DNA of 64,000 nt. Origin: Clostridium aquiflavi (GTDB taxonomy: Bacteria > Bacillota > Clostridia > Clostridiales > Clostridiaceae). Below, one piece after another: positions 52,501-59,412 of the stretch. The DNA lies in contig NZ_JAVJAN010000014.1 in assembly GCF_031344075.1 (NCBI RefSeq), forward strand, positions 22,166 to 86,165, written 5' to 3'. Numbering within the stretch: position 1 is the stretch's first letter; every line of letters begins with the position of its first letter. The position numbers and the translations under genes were made by a program. The notes under the pieces are model-generated. The model made no database searches and had not been told where the DNA came from. It saw only the letters and a list, made by a program, of their open reading frames with translations.

Positions 52501-53117
52501 TTTTGTTTTGGTATTTTACCTCCTGCACAAGCTATTCCTGCCACATGTGTTCCATGATTTATATGATCTCTTACATCTACAATTGCATATGGATCTGTTG
52601 ATTTTAAGGCTTCATTTATTTGAACTTTATCATAAACTTTTTTATTCTCTCCTAAATCATAAATAAAATCAATTCTCGTGTTGCCATCTTCATCTATAAA
52701 AGCAGGATGAGTATAATCTATACCAGTATCAATAAATCCAACTAGTACACCCTCTCCAGTTAAGCCATACCTATCCCAAACATTTGGAACACAACAAGCC
52801 TTATTGCTTTCAAAATCAGAAGTAAATAAAACTTTTGGTAACTCTACATATTGCACACCTTCTATCTGAGATACTTTGCGTATGTCTTCTGACTTTAAAG
52901 TAACAATACCAAAACCAAAACCTAAATTTTCAAATATACCACCTATCTGCTCCACAGACTTCGTTACTTTATCCAAATTATTTCCAAACAAAACTACTAT
53001 TTCTATATTTCCTTTATTAATTTTTTCATTTTGTGCTAAAGATGTTACCTTATATAGTAACTGTTCTGGTATTCTATTCAATAAGTTTAATTTAGAATCA
53101 AACTTGCTAATTTCTAT
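49542..53117 (-). CDS. Double-domain Csp-like subtilisin (S8) protease, probable AUA start
   Basis: About 1191 residues from ATA 53117-53115, which follows GGAGGAG by six bases (ATTAAC). An in-frame TAG lies ten codons upstream, and the only standard start is a TTG 12 codons inside without a ribosome site. Domain 1 is the most canonical: Asp ~130 (FIDTGIDYTHP), His ~188 (HGTHVAG), Ser ~499 (SGTSMAAPHVAG). Domain 2 resembles the repeat units of the next gene: Asp ~689, GHGTSMAE, SGSSVAAAV. Between them lies the prodomain-like segment YQGDIVGAVKK...TLCDISPVESSG. The end NEYYVGNLFIRLPK is shared. Probably spore-associated and acting in germination, by family analogy. Confidence 0.86.
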   Translation of the reverse strand: MEISKFDSKLNLLNRIPEQLLYKVTSLAQNEKINKGNIEIVVLFGNNLDKVTKSVEQIGGIFENLGFGFGIVTLKSEDIRKVSQIEGVQYVELPKVLFTSDFESNKACCVPNVWDRYGLTGEGVLVGFIDTGIDYTHPAFIDEDGNTRIDFIYDLGENKKVYDKVQINEALKSTDPYAIVDVRDHINHGTHVAGIACAGGKIPKQNYGVAFKSSIAMVKITRYGFLNFALSTQIMRGIKFLVDKANEINKPLAINISLSTNDGAHNGTSLLEQYIDTICKLERVAMVIASGNEGEAAHHVGGELSDVNVIPFGVADSEVAINLQLYKPLLVDVSIEIENSLGEKSGEIVLRDGYREINIGVDKCIIYNTGPKPFDINGEISISILPSSESLPSGEWKLILKVLNKYRGVYDIWLPITEALNPKTRFLKPDVYNTLGIPATVESVISVGSYNNRTNTFSSFSGRGKFYKTSFTKPDIVAPGEQILSTVSDNGFDTKSGTSMAAPHVAGICALLLQWGIVKGNDPFLYGDRLKYYLSKGAKRDRTEVLYPDPNWGYGIVCAYDSLNLLKLANVRGENTSKNNMDNITDEEFFTLQDTIFATIEYQGDIVGAVKKITNARIFIADKNYAILAVQGDLNEVINKLFDVIIYAVPTVLHTLCDISPVESSGATVFHNSIYLPLDGRGVTIGIIDTGIDYLNEEFINEDDTSRILAIWDQNISTGKPPEGQYGGSEYTREEINKAIKAKRSGEDPYKIVPAKDSTGHGTSMAEIIGARGANPEVRGVAPKCNFAVVKLSPAVLSLRDDFGVYGDIPAFSTSVVFAGIKYLYDLSRRLKIPMVILVPLGTNSGPHNGLSFIERYIDEISRVKGITVVVANGNQGDSDIHTSGTIVETGDTQSIQLKIDKSQKNIKFEIWMSKPDKFSLSIISPSGEVISRIPPALNKITEIKFLYESTIIYVEYSIPETLTGEERITIKARNIREGIWIFKLTGELVVTGKCDAYLIQRELLAPGTKFLNPDPYITLTVPSTSAYAISTGYYNQNNNSNVRESGRGYTRDGRVKPDVVAGGVNALVSKAGDTGTQLVSGSSVAAAVVAGCSALIFQWGIVNGNDINLYATKVKTYLIAGTSKREGDVYPNPQWGYGMVNMKGVFDNIRFKINNSIEEKNIVTKKTIYENEYYVGNLFIRLPKEYLIES

Positions 53118-53274
53118 GTTAATCTCCTCCTGAAAATATAGCTATCTATAATAGATTATTCAAATATTCCTTAATAAAAAACCATTTAGCATTTATATTT
53201 TTAACTTCAATTGTAAACTCTAAATTAACTAATAGATAAATTCCTTGGGAACTTCATCAATCATTTTTAACTAA

Positions 53275-55146
53275 TTACTTTCTGGGTAATCTTATAAATA
53301 AATTACCAACATAATACTCATTTTCACCTATTGTTTTTTCAATAACTATATCATTATTGCCTATAAACTCATTAACGTTTAATCTAATATTATCAAAGAC
53401 CCCCTTCATATTAACCATGCCATATCCCCATTGTGGATTAGGATATACGTCACCTTCTCGCTTTGATGTGCCTGCAATAAGATAAGTTTTAACTTTTGTG
53501 GCATATAAATTTTTGTCATTTTCATTGATAATTCCCCACTGAAATATAAGTGCTGAGCATCCTGCTACGACCGCTGCTGCTACACTAGATCCGCTGATAG
53601 CTTGTGTTGCACCACCTACAGCAGTTACTAAAGTATTTACTCCACCTGCTACTATCTCTGGTTTAACTCTCCCATCTCTTGTATATCCTCTACCGGATTC
53701 TGTTACATTTGAATTATTATTTTGATCATAATACCCAACAGATATGGCATATGATGATGTTGATGGAATAGTTAATGTTATATATGGATCTGGATTTAAA
53801 AATTTCGTACCTGGAGCCAATAATTCTCTTTGCAGCAGATATGCATCATACTGACCACTTATAACCAATTCTCCTATAAGCTGAAATGTCCAAATTCCTT
53901 CCCTTATATTTCTAGCATTAATTGTAATTTTTTCCTCACCAGTTAGTACTTCTGGTATAGAGTATTCTATATATATTATAGTACTTTCATATAGGAATTT
54001 AATTTCTGTTATTTTATTAAGACTAGGTGGCATTCTACTAATTATTTCTCCAGAAGGAGAAACAATTGATAATGCAAATTTATCAGGTTTAGAAACCCAT
54101 ATTTCAAAATTTATATTTTTTTGATTTTTATCTACTTTAATCTGAACACTTTTAGTATCACCTTTTTTATTTATCTTTCCAGAAGCATGGTTACCTGCAT
54201 CTCCTTGATTTCCAGTTGGTACAACTACAGCTATTCCTCTTACTCTTGAAATTTCATCTATATATCTCTCAGTAATAGATAATCCATTATGGGCACCTCT
54301 AATTCCACTTAAAGGTAAAAGTATTACAATAGGTTTTTTTAACTTATAAGATAAATCGTATAAATACTTCATACTTAAAAATAAAACTGAAGTTGAAAAA
54401 GTTGGTGCATTACCATACACGCCAAAAGCTTCCCTTAATAATTCAGGAGCAGTTCCCAATTTTACAATAGCAAAATCGCATCTTGGTGCAGCTCCTATAA
54501 TTGCTGGATTTACACCTCTAGCTCCCACAACTGATGCCATGTTTGTGCCATGACCATTTTCATCTTTTGAAGGCACTATAGCATAGGGATCTTGTCCATC
54601 TCTTTTAGCCTTAATAGCCTTATTTATTTCTTCCCTAGTATACTCACTACCTACAAACTGTCCTTCTGGATTTTTTCCCGCAGTTATGTTTTGATCCCAA
54701 ATAGTTAAAATTCTTGAAGTATCATCTTCATTAATAAACTCCTCATTTAAATAATCTATACCAGTATCAACTATACCTACAATAACCCCTGACCCATTTA
54801 GTGGTAAGTAAGCACTGTTATAAAAGCTAGTTGCTCCCGATGCTTCTACTGGTGAAATATCACACAATGTATACAGTGAACTAGGATTAACATAAACAAT
54901 TACTTCAAAAAGTTCATCAACTACTTCCTGTACATCTCCTATAACTGCTAATATTGCACGATTTTTATCAACAATAGCAACACGAGCATTAGGAATTTTT
55001 TTCACCATACTCACAATATCACCTTTATATTCTATAAGTATATATACAGTATCTAATAGTGCAAAAAAAAGTTCATTTGGCATATTTCCTATATCTTCTT
55101 CTAATCTAACATCTTCTTTATCCTTAAATAAGTCTAATCCATCTAT
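53275..55146 (-). CDS. Single-domain Csp-like subtilisin (S8) protease, probable AUA start
   Basis: About 623 residues from ATA 55146-55144, which follows GGAGGAG by six bases (ATTAAT). An in-frame TAG lies nine codons upstream; the first ATG is 21 codons downstream at 55083 and has only a poorly spaced AGGA. Residues ~25-105 are a prodomain-like part (IEYKGDIVSMVKK ... TLCDISPVEASG). The S8 domain has Asp ~127 (GIVDTGID), His ~199 (NGHGT), oxyanion Asn in PTGNQGD and Ser ~521 (SGSSVAAAV). The C-terminus is NEYYVGNLFIRLPRK. It is the first gene of the three-gene protease array. No signal peptide, as usual for Csp proteins packed into the spore coat or cortex. Confidence 0.86.
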   Translation of the reverse strand: MDGLDLFKDKEDVRLEEDIGNMPNELFFALLDTVYILIEYKGDIVSMVKKIPNARVAIVDKNRAILAVIGDVQEVVDELFEVIVYVNPSSLYTLCDISPVEASGATSFYNSAYLPLNGSGVIVGIVDTGIDYLNEEFINEDDTSRILTIWDQNITAGKNPEGQFVGSEYTREEINKAIKAKRDGQDPYAIVPSKDENGHGTNMASVVGARGVNPAIIGAAPRCDFAIVKLGTAPELLREAFGVYGNAPTFSTSVLFLSMKYLYDLSYKLKKPIVILLPLSGIRGAHNGLSITERYIDEISRVRGIAVVVPTGNQGDAGNHASGKINKKGDTKSVQIKVDKNQKNINFEIWVSKPDKFALSIVSPSGEIISRMPPSLNKITEIKFLYESTIIYIEYSIPEVLTGEEKITINARNIREGIWTFQLIGELVISGQYDAYLLQRELLAPGTKFLNPDPYITLTIPSTSSYAISVGYYDQNNNSNVTESGRGYTRDGRVKPEIVAGGVNTLVTAVGGATQAISGSSVAAAVVAGCSALIFQWGIINENDKNLYATKVKTYLIAGTSKREGDVYPNPQWGYGMVNMKGVFDNIRLNVNEFIGNNDIVIEKTIGENEYYVGNLFIRLPRK

Positions 55147-55343
55147 ATTAATCTCCTCCTTGTATATTCTTTGCTAGACTCATTTACATTTTAATTATTG
55201 TATTGAAATAGGTAACTGATATAGAATATGCTAATGATAGCTAAATAATTAATACTAGGTAAAACTCTTTAATTCTAAAAATCTCTAACAGCATATCATA
55301 GCAGTATTCCATACTTTAAAAATTCTACAAATTTCCAAATAAT

Positions 55344-55400
55344 AAAAAAGATGTTACTATAAAGTTATTAAAAAATTATTTTATAGCAACATCTTTTTTT
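55344..55400. terminator. Bidirectional terminator-like hairpin
   Basis: AAAAAAGATGTTACTATAAA (55344 on) pairs with TTTATAGCAACATCTTTTTT (to ~55400) with one mismatch. The terminal A and T runs would serve either direction. It separates the protease array from the DUF364/mod operon. Confidence 0.65.
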
Positions 55401-55522
55401 ATTATATTTGTACTCTTCTTTATATGTTAATCTATACTATTCCTACACTCATTTGCAGACGCAATAATTATTTTTCACATAGTTAAACGTTATATTTTTA
55501 AAAATTAATAATTTACATAAAA

Positions 55523-55557
55523 AAATATAACTAGAAAATAAATTTCCAGTTATATTT
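55523..55557 (-). terminator. Terminator of the DUF364/mod operon
   Basis: AAATATAACT (55523-55532) pairs with AGTTATATTT (55548-55557). On the minus strand it leads into TTTTTTTATG. It lies about 70 bases after the DUF364 stop. Confidence 0.6.
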
Positions 55558-55626
55558 AAATATTTAATTTATAGACTGCAGCTAACTAAAAGATATCATA
55601 TACCGTATTAATTAACATTATACCTA

Positions 55627-56361
55627 CTATTTTGAACATGAACAAAATCTTTCAAGATTCATTAAAGATGCTGCTCCTGCAAGTGTTGTACCAAAAAAAA
55701 TAGTAGGTTTATCAATTAAAAAATTTGTTATTGTTTTATTTGCTATTGTGCTACCTGTGGCAACTACTATATCACACCAATTCAACAAATCATCTATAGA
55801 TTTATTTCCATCTTCAACTAACACACCGTATTTAATCTTACCTACTGTATCACAAGCTAAATCTACAATTCTAAGTGGAAATTTTTTAGAAAGGTTGTCT
55901 AATATTGCAGGTTGATACCCTATCATCGCTATTTTAGGATTGCCATACTTCTCTTTAATATAATAAGCAAATTTCTCTGCACATACTTCTGGTTCTCCAT
56001 CCTTGCAATGAATAGTTTTATCTGTTAATTTTAAATATCTACATACAGCATTTAAAGTTGCAATATATACCGCTGTATCAAAATTAGTTTTTAAAGGCAT
56101 TTCAATAATTTGTTTTAAAGTTCCTTCAAAATTATTAGGCATATCCGTAAAAGCTTGACCTTTTTGGCCTCTAAAATCTGCTTCAAGCAGTTTTTCCTTT
56201 CCCTTTATAATAGGAAAATCTTTTCTATCTGGATTTCCTATAGCTTCCTCTGGCTTTAAAGCCTTTCCTTTTACCTTAACCTCATCATTTAAAAAATTAT
56301 TATCATTAACTATATTCATAAATTTATTAAATAAACTATTATAAAATTCTGTTTCATTCAT
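55627..56361 (-). CDS. DUF364/DUF4213 putative heavy-metal chelation protein
   Basis: A 244-residue cytoplasmic protein. The N-terminal part (PEEAIGNPDRKDFPIIKGKE; DFRGQKGQAFTD, ~64) and the C-terminal part (IAMIGYQPAILDNLSKKFPL; VVATGSTIANKTI, ~200) match the DUF364/DUF4213 pair, described from structure as a putative metal-chelating, radical-SAM-operon-associated fold. It ends in a Cys-rich ERFCSCSK. It is 22 bases downstream of modC, so it belongs to the importer operon and may handle molybdate or tungstate after entry; this is inferred from position. GGAGG precedes the ATG. Confidence 0.8.
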   Translation of the reverse strand: MNETEFYNSLFNKFMNIVNDNNFLNDEVKVKGKALKPEEAIGNPDRKDFPIIKGKEKLLEADFRGQKGQAFTDMPNNFEGTLKQIIEMPLKTNFDTAVYIATLNAVCRYLKLTDKTIHCKDGEPEVCAEKFAYYIKEKYGNPKIAMIGYQPAILDNLSKKFPLRIVDLACDTVGKIKYGVLVEDGNKSIDDLLNWCDIVVATGSTIANKTITNFLIDKPTIFFGTTLAGAASLMNLERFCSCSK

Positions 56362-56382
56362 ATTATTGCCTCCATAATTCTA

Positions 56383-57420
56383 TTACAAAATTTGTATATC
56401 ACTATCTTTAATTCCCACATATACTTCTTTACCTGGATTTAGCTTTAAATCTTCAATGCATTTTTCTGTTACAAAGGAGTTTAATTCAATTCCTACATCA
56501 ACTATAACTTTTTTTATAAAGCCTTGATTAATAATTTCAACAATTCTACCTTTGAATTTATTCTCAAAGTTTTGAGTTCTAGGGTCTAAGAACAGAAAAA
56601 CATTTTCACCACGTACTGCAGCTACTGCCTCATTAAGTACACTGTTATTTTTAACAACAAATTTCACATCATTTGATAAAATCGCTCTTCTATCACTTAC
56701 CTTACATTTAAATAGATTACTAAATCCTGTGAATTTAGCTATAAATTCTGATGAAGGATGTTTAAATATTTCCTCTGGACTTCCAATTTCAAGAATTTCT
56801 CCATTATTCATAACTGCTATTCTGTCTGCTAAATACAAAGCCTCATTAAAATCATGAGTAACATGAATAGTTGTAGTATTTAGATTTTTATGCATTTTTT
56901 TTAGGTTTTGTTGAAAAATTTCTTTAGTACAAGGATCAAGTGCACTGCTGACTTCATCCAATAATAGTATTTGTGGTGAAGTAATAATAGCTCTTGCGAA
57001 AGCGATGCGTTGTTGTTCTCCTCCACTTAACATAGATATATTCCTATTCAATAAATGCTTTATATTAAGCATTTCACATATACTAAATAAAGCTTGCTCT
57101 GCACTACTTTTAGACATGCTTTTTACTTTAGAACTAAAGAGTATATTTTCTCTTACAGATAAATGAGGAAACAACAAATAATCTTGATATACAAATCCTA
57201 TATTTCTATGCTCTGGTGGAACATTATTCAAATTTCTATTATTTATATATATATTCCCTTTGTCCAAATTATAAATTCCTGCTATTATTTCTAAAATTAT
57301 AGTCTTACCTGCTCCTGTAGGTCCTAATATAACAAAATATTCCCCTTCTTTTACTTCAAAACTTATATCTTTAAGTGTAAAGTTACCTAGTTTTTTATAA
57401 ATATGCTCTAATTTAAGCAT
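56383..57420 (-). CDS. modC: Molybdate/tungstate ABC transporter ATPase
   Basis: A 345-residue ATPase: Walker A GPTGAGKTI (~33), signature LSGGEQQRIAFARA (~130), Walker B ILLLDEVSSALDP (~150), switch His HVTHDFNEA (~184). The C-terminal ~100 residues form a TOBE-type regulatory domain (VAAVRGENVFLFL; GKEVYVGIKDSDIQIL), as in ModC/WtpC, where oxyanion binding can inhibit transport. It powers the ModB permease encoded 20 bases upstream. Whether the oxyanion is molybdate or tungstate cannot be decided from sequence. Confidence 0.88.
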   Translation of the reverse strand: MLKLEHIYKKLGNFTLKDISFEVKEGEYFVILGPTGAGKTIILEIIAGIYNLDKGNIYINNRNLNNVPPEHRNIGFVYQDYLLFPHLSVRENILFSSKVKSMSKSSAEQALFSICEMLNIKHLLNRNISMLSGGEQQRIAFARAIITSPQILLLDEVSSALDPCTKEIFQQNLKKMHKNLNTTTIHVTHDFNEALYLADRIAVMNNGEILEIGSPEEIFKHPSSEFIAKFTGFSNLFKCKVSDRRAILSNDVKFVVKNNSVLNEAVAAVRGENVFLFLDPRTQNFENKFKGRIVEIINQGFIKKVIVDVGIELNSFVTEKCIEDLKLNPGKEVYVGIKDSDIQIL

Positions 57421-57440
57421 GAAATAACTCCTTTTTAGTA

Positions 57441-58250
57441 TTATTTTATATTTTCTGTATTTCTCTTTTCAAACAATTGAAAAATAGACAAACATACTAT
57501 AGACATAATTATTAATATTGTTGCTGCTGCTAACGCTTTATCCAGTTCCCCACCAGCTAAATTTAAAAATATTGCTGCTGGTAATGTCTCTGTCTTCATA
57601 CGAATAGCTCCTGCAAGCATAAGAGCAGTACCAAATTCACCCAATGCACTAGTCCATACAATTATAACTCCTGAAATCACCCCATTTCTTGCTAACGGAA
57701 GCGTTACCTTAAAAAATGATTCACAACTGCTATAACCAAGTGTTCTAGCAACAAATTCTAATTTAGGATTAATACTTTCAAAAGTTACTTTTAAAATTCT
57801 TATCATATATGGAGTATTAATAAAAAAATGAGCTACTATTATTCCATATACAGAAAAAACAGGATCCATTCCTAATTTACTAACAATATTTTCTATAGGC
57901 TTTGTAGTAAATAGTAATAGAAGAGCTATTCCTGATGCAATTGGTGGAATTGAAATTGGCATTTGTACTATTGCATTTATAATTTTTTTACCCCAAAAGT
58001 TAAACCTAACTAATCCATATGATATAGGTATAGAAAACATCAAACAAATTATTGTTGATATGGTTGATGTAAAAAAGCTTAACTTAATTGCAAACTGAAT
58101 TTCTTTATCCAAGAGACTTTCTATTAAATTAGGAATGCCTCTTAGTAATACTCCAAATATTGCAAAAATTATAAATAATATAAAAACCAAAAGAAATATA
58201 CATATAGATGTTTTAAAAAAAATGTCTTTTAAATTTTTATTAAATCTCAT
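57441..58250 (-). CDS. modB: Molybdate/tungstate ABC transporter permease
   Basis: A 269-residue permease with about six membrane helices. The coupling motif EFVARTLGYSSCESFFKVTLP (given by ARTLGYSSCESFF, ~168) is the EAA-type loop that docks on the ATPase. GEFGTALMLAGAIRMKTETLP follows (core EFGTALMLAG, ~208), typical of ModB/CysT-type oxyanion permeases. It lies between the binding-protein and ATPase genes with short gaps; GAGAGG precedes the ATG. Confidence 0.88.
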   Translation of the reverse strand: MRFNKNLKDIFFKTSICIFLLVFILFIIFAIFGVLLRGIPNLIESLLDKEIQFAIKLSFFTSTISTIICLMFSIPISYGLVRFNFWGKKIINAIVQMPISIPPIASGIALLLLFTTKPIENIVSKLGMDPVFSVYGIIVAHFFINTPYMIRILKVTFESINPKLEFVARTLGYSSCESFFKVTLPLARNGVISGVIIVWTSALGEFGTALMLAGAIRMKTETLPAAIFLNLAGGELDKALAAATILIIMSIVCLSIFQLFEKRNTENIK

Positions 58251-58292
58251 TAGTTAGCCTCTCAATACTACTTTAAAGTAAACATTTACATG

Positions 58293-59087
58293 TTATTCAA
58301 TAGGTTTTAAATTATTTTTTGTAAATATAGCCTTTCCTTCATCTGAATTAGTAAAATCAATAAACTTTTGACACAGCTCCTTATCTTCACAACTTTTCAG
58401 AGTGCTTATATTTACCTTTTCAACTGAATTTTGTTCATTTGGAATTTGAACGCAATCTATATCTTTAGCTGCATTAAGAGCATTATCTTCCCAAACAATT
58501 GAAGCATCTGCTTTTTTCATAGAAAGATAGGTTACTATCTCATTTACAGTAGAAACTGTTGAAACAACATTAGGTTTTACCTCATCTTGAATACCTACTT
58601 TAGTAAATAATTTCATAGCCAATTTCCCCAATGGTGATGTTTCAGGGTCTCCTAAGATGACTCTGACTCCAGACTTTGAAAAATCTTGTAAGTTTTTTAT
58701 ATCAAGTGGATTTCCTTTAGGCACAGCAATTACAGGCGTATGATATGTTAAGTCCTTTTTATCTAGCGTTAATTCTTTTTTATTTGCTGTTTCATAGTCT
58801 TTATTTGAAGGTAATACACAAATATCTCCTTTATGTGAAATCTCCATTTGACCTATAAGATCTGATGCATTAGCATAAGTAAATTCAGCTTTAACACCAT
58901 TTTGTTTTTCGAATTTTTCCCCTATTTCATCCATTGGCTTTTTTAAACCTGCAGCACAATAAATTAATAAAGATTTGTCTTTTTCATTATTTGCAGTAGT
59001 AGGTTTTGATGCTTGTCCGCATCCCCCTAACATAATAGCAACTATTAACAATGTTGAAATTAAAATCAGTGAATTCCTTTTCTTCAC
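58293..59087 (-). CDS. modA: Molybdate/tungstate-binding lipoprotein
   Basis: About 264 residues. The signal peptide ends in the lipobox MLGGC, so it is a lipoprotein. The mature part is a ModA/WtpA-type binding fold: LLIYCAAGLKKPMDEIGEKF, YANASDLIGQME, PVIAVPKGNPLDI, VRVILGDPETSPLGK and ASIVWEDNAL. The start is taken as GTG 59087, nine bases after GAGAGG; the ATG three codons earlier lies directly on the ribosome site. First gene of the operon modA-modB-modC-DUF364. An inverted repeat at 59154-59175 upstream may be its operator. Confidence 0.86.
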   Translation of the reverse strand: MKKRNSLILISTLLIVAIMLGGCGQASKPTTANNEKDKSLLIYCAAGLKKPMDEIGEKFEKQNGVKAEFTYANASDLIGQMEISHKGDICVLPSNKDYETANKKELTLDKKDLTYHTPVIAVPKGNPLDIKNLQDFSKSGVRVILGDPETSPLGKLAMKLFTKVGIQDEVKPNVVSTVSTVNEIVTYLSMKKADASIVWEDNALNAAKDIDCVQIPNEQNSVEKVNISTLKSCEDKELCQKFIDFTNSDEGKAIFTKNNLKPIE

Positions 59088-59153
59088 AAAAATCATCCTC
59101 TCTTCTAGTAATTCATTTTAGCCCCTTTCACTCTAATGTTACCATCTTCTTTC

Positions 59154-59175
59154 GTATTCTATACAAATAGAATAC
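59154..59175. promoter_or_regulatory. 22-bp inverted repeat upstream of modA
   Basis: GTATTCTAT (59154-59162) and ATAGAATAC (59167-59175) are perfect inverted repeats around ACAA, about 70 bases before the modA start. The position suits an operator of a molybdate- or tungstate-sensing regulator. The sequence does not match the ModE site known to me. Confidence 0.5.
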
Positions 59176-59278
59176 CACTCCATTATTTCCCAGTCAATAA
59201 ATTCCATATCTATTTTTTCATTTTTCAACATATTAACTATTTCTATGACTGTTTATTTAAATTTATTATAATTTTCTA

Positions 59279-59324
59279 TTATAAATATTTTATCTAAAAA
59301 CATATTAAGTTCTTCTTTATTTTC
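59279..59324 (-). pseudogene. Short relic of a dus-like gene
   Basis: The minus strand reads KEELNMFLDKIF in frame, matching REELDMFLDKIF of the dus gene at 43023. At DNA level about 34 of 35 bases agree with 43614-43648. Neighbouring sequence has decayed. It sits directly beside palindromic element E. Confidence 0.55.
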
Positions 59325-59332
59325 CACAAATT

Positions 59333-59386
59333 AAAATAACCCACAACAATAAACTGCCCTCTGTCAAGTAGACATTGGGCAGTTTA
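59333..59386. repeat. Nested palindromic 3'-end element E
   Basis: The left arm AAATAACCCACA (59333-59344) resembles that of element C. Inner palindrome AAACTGCCCTCTGTC (59351-59365), AAGTA, GACATTGGGCAGTTT (59371-59385), imperfect in the middle. The outer right arm is lost. It lies 27 bases past the selO stop and probably terminates selO. Confidence 0.65.
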
Positions 59387-59412
59387 GAAATGTATTGCAT
59401 TTTTATCTTCAT

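Larger units (their letters stand above)
55147..55626. other. Intergenic region upstream of the protease array
   Basis: A gap of 480 bases. It holds the hairpins at 55344-55400 and 55523-55557. The array promoter (expected to be sporulation-specific) was not identified. Confidence 0.5.
59088..59412. other. Region upstream of modA
   Basis: A gap of 325 bases holding the inverted repeat at 59154-59175, a short decayed dus-like segment (~59280-59320) and palindromic element E (59333-59385). Confidence 0.6.

Noticed and set aside
44110..55146. Loss of catalytic residues (pseudoprotease) as in C. difficile CspA/CspC
   Set aside because: Asp, His and Ser motifs could be read in all six domains; GSSVA replaces GTSMA in five, but the catalytic Ser is retained.
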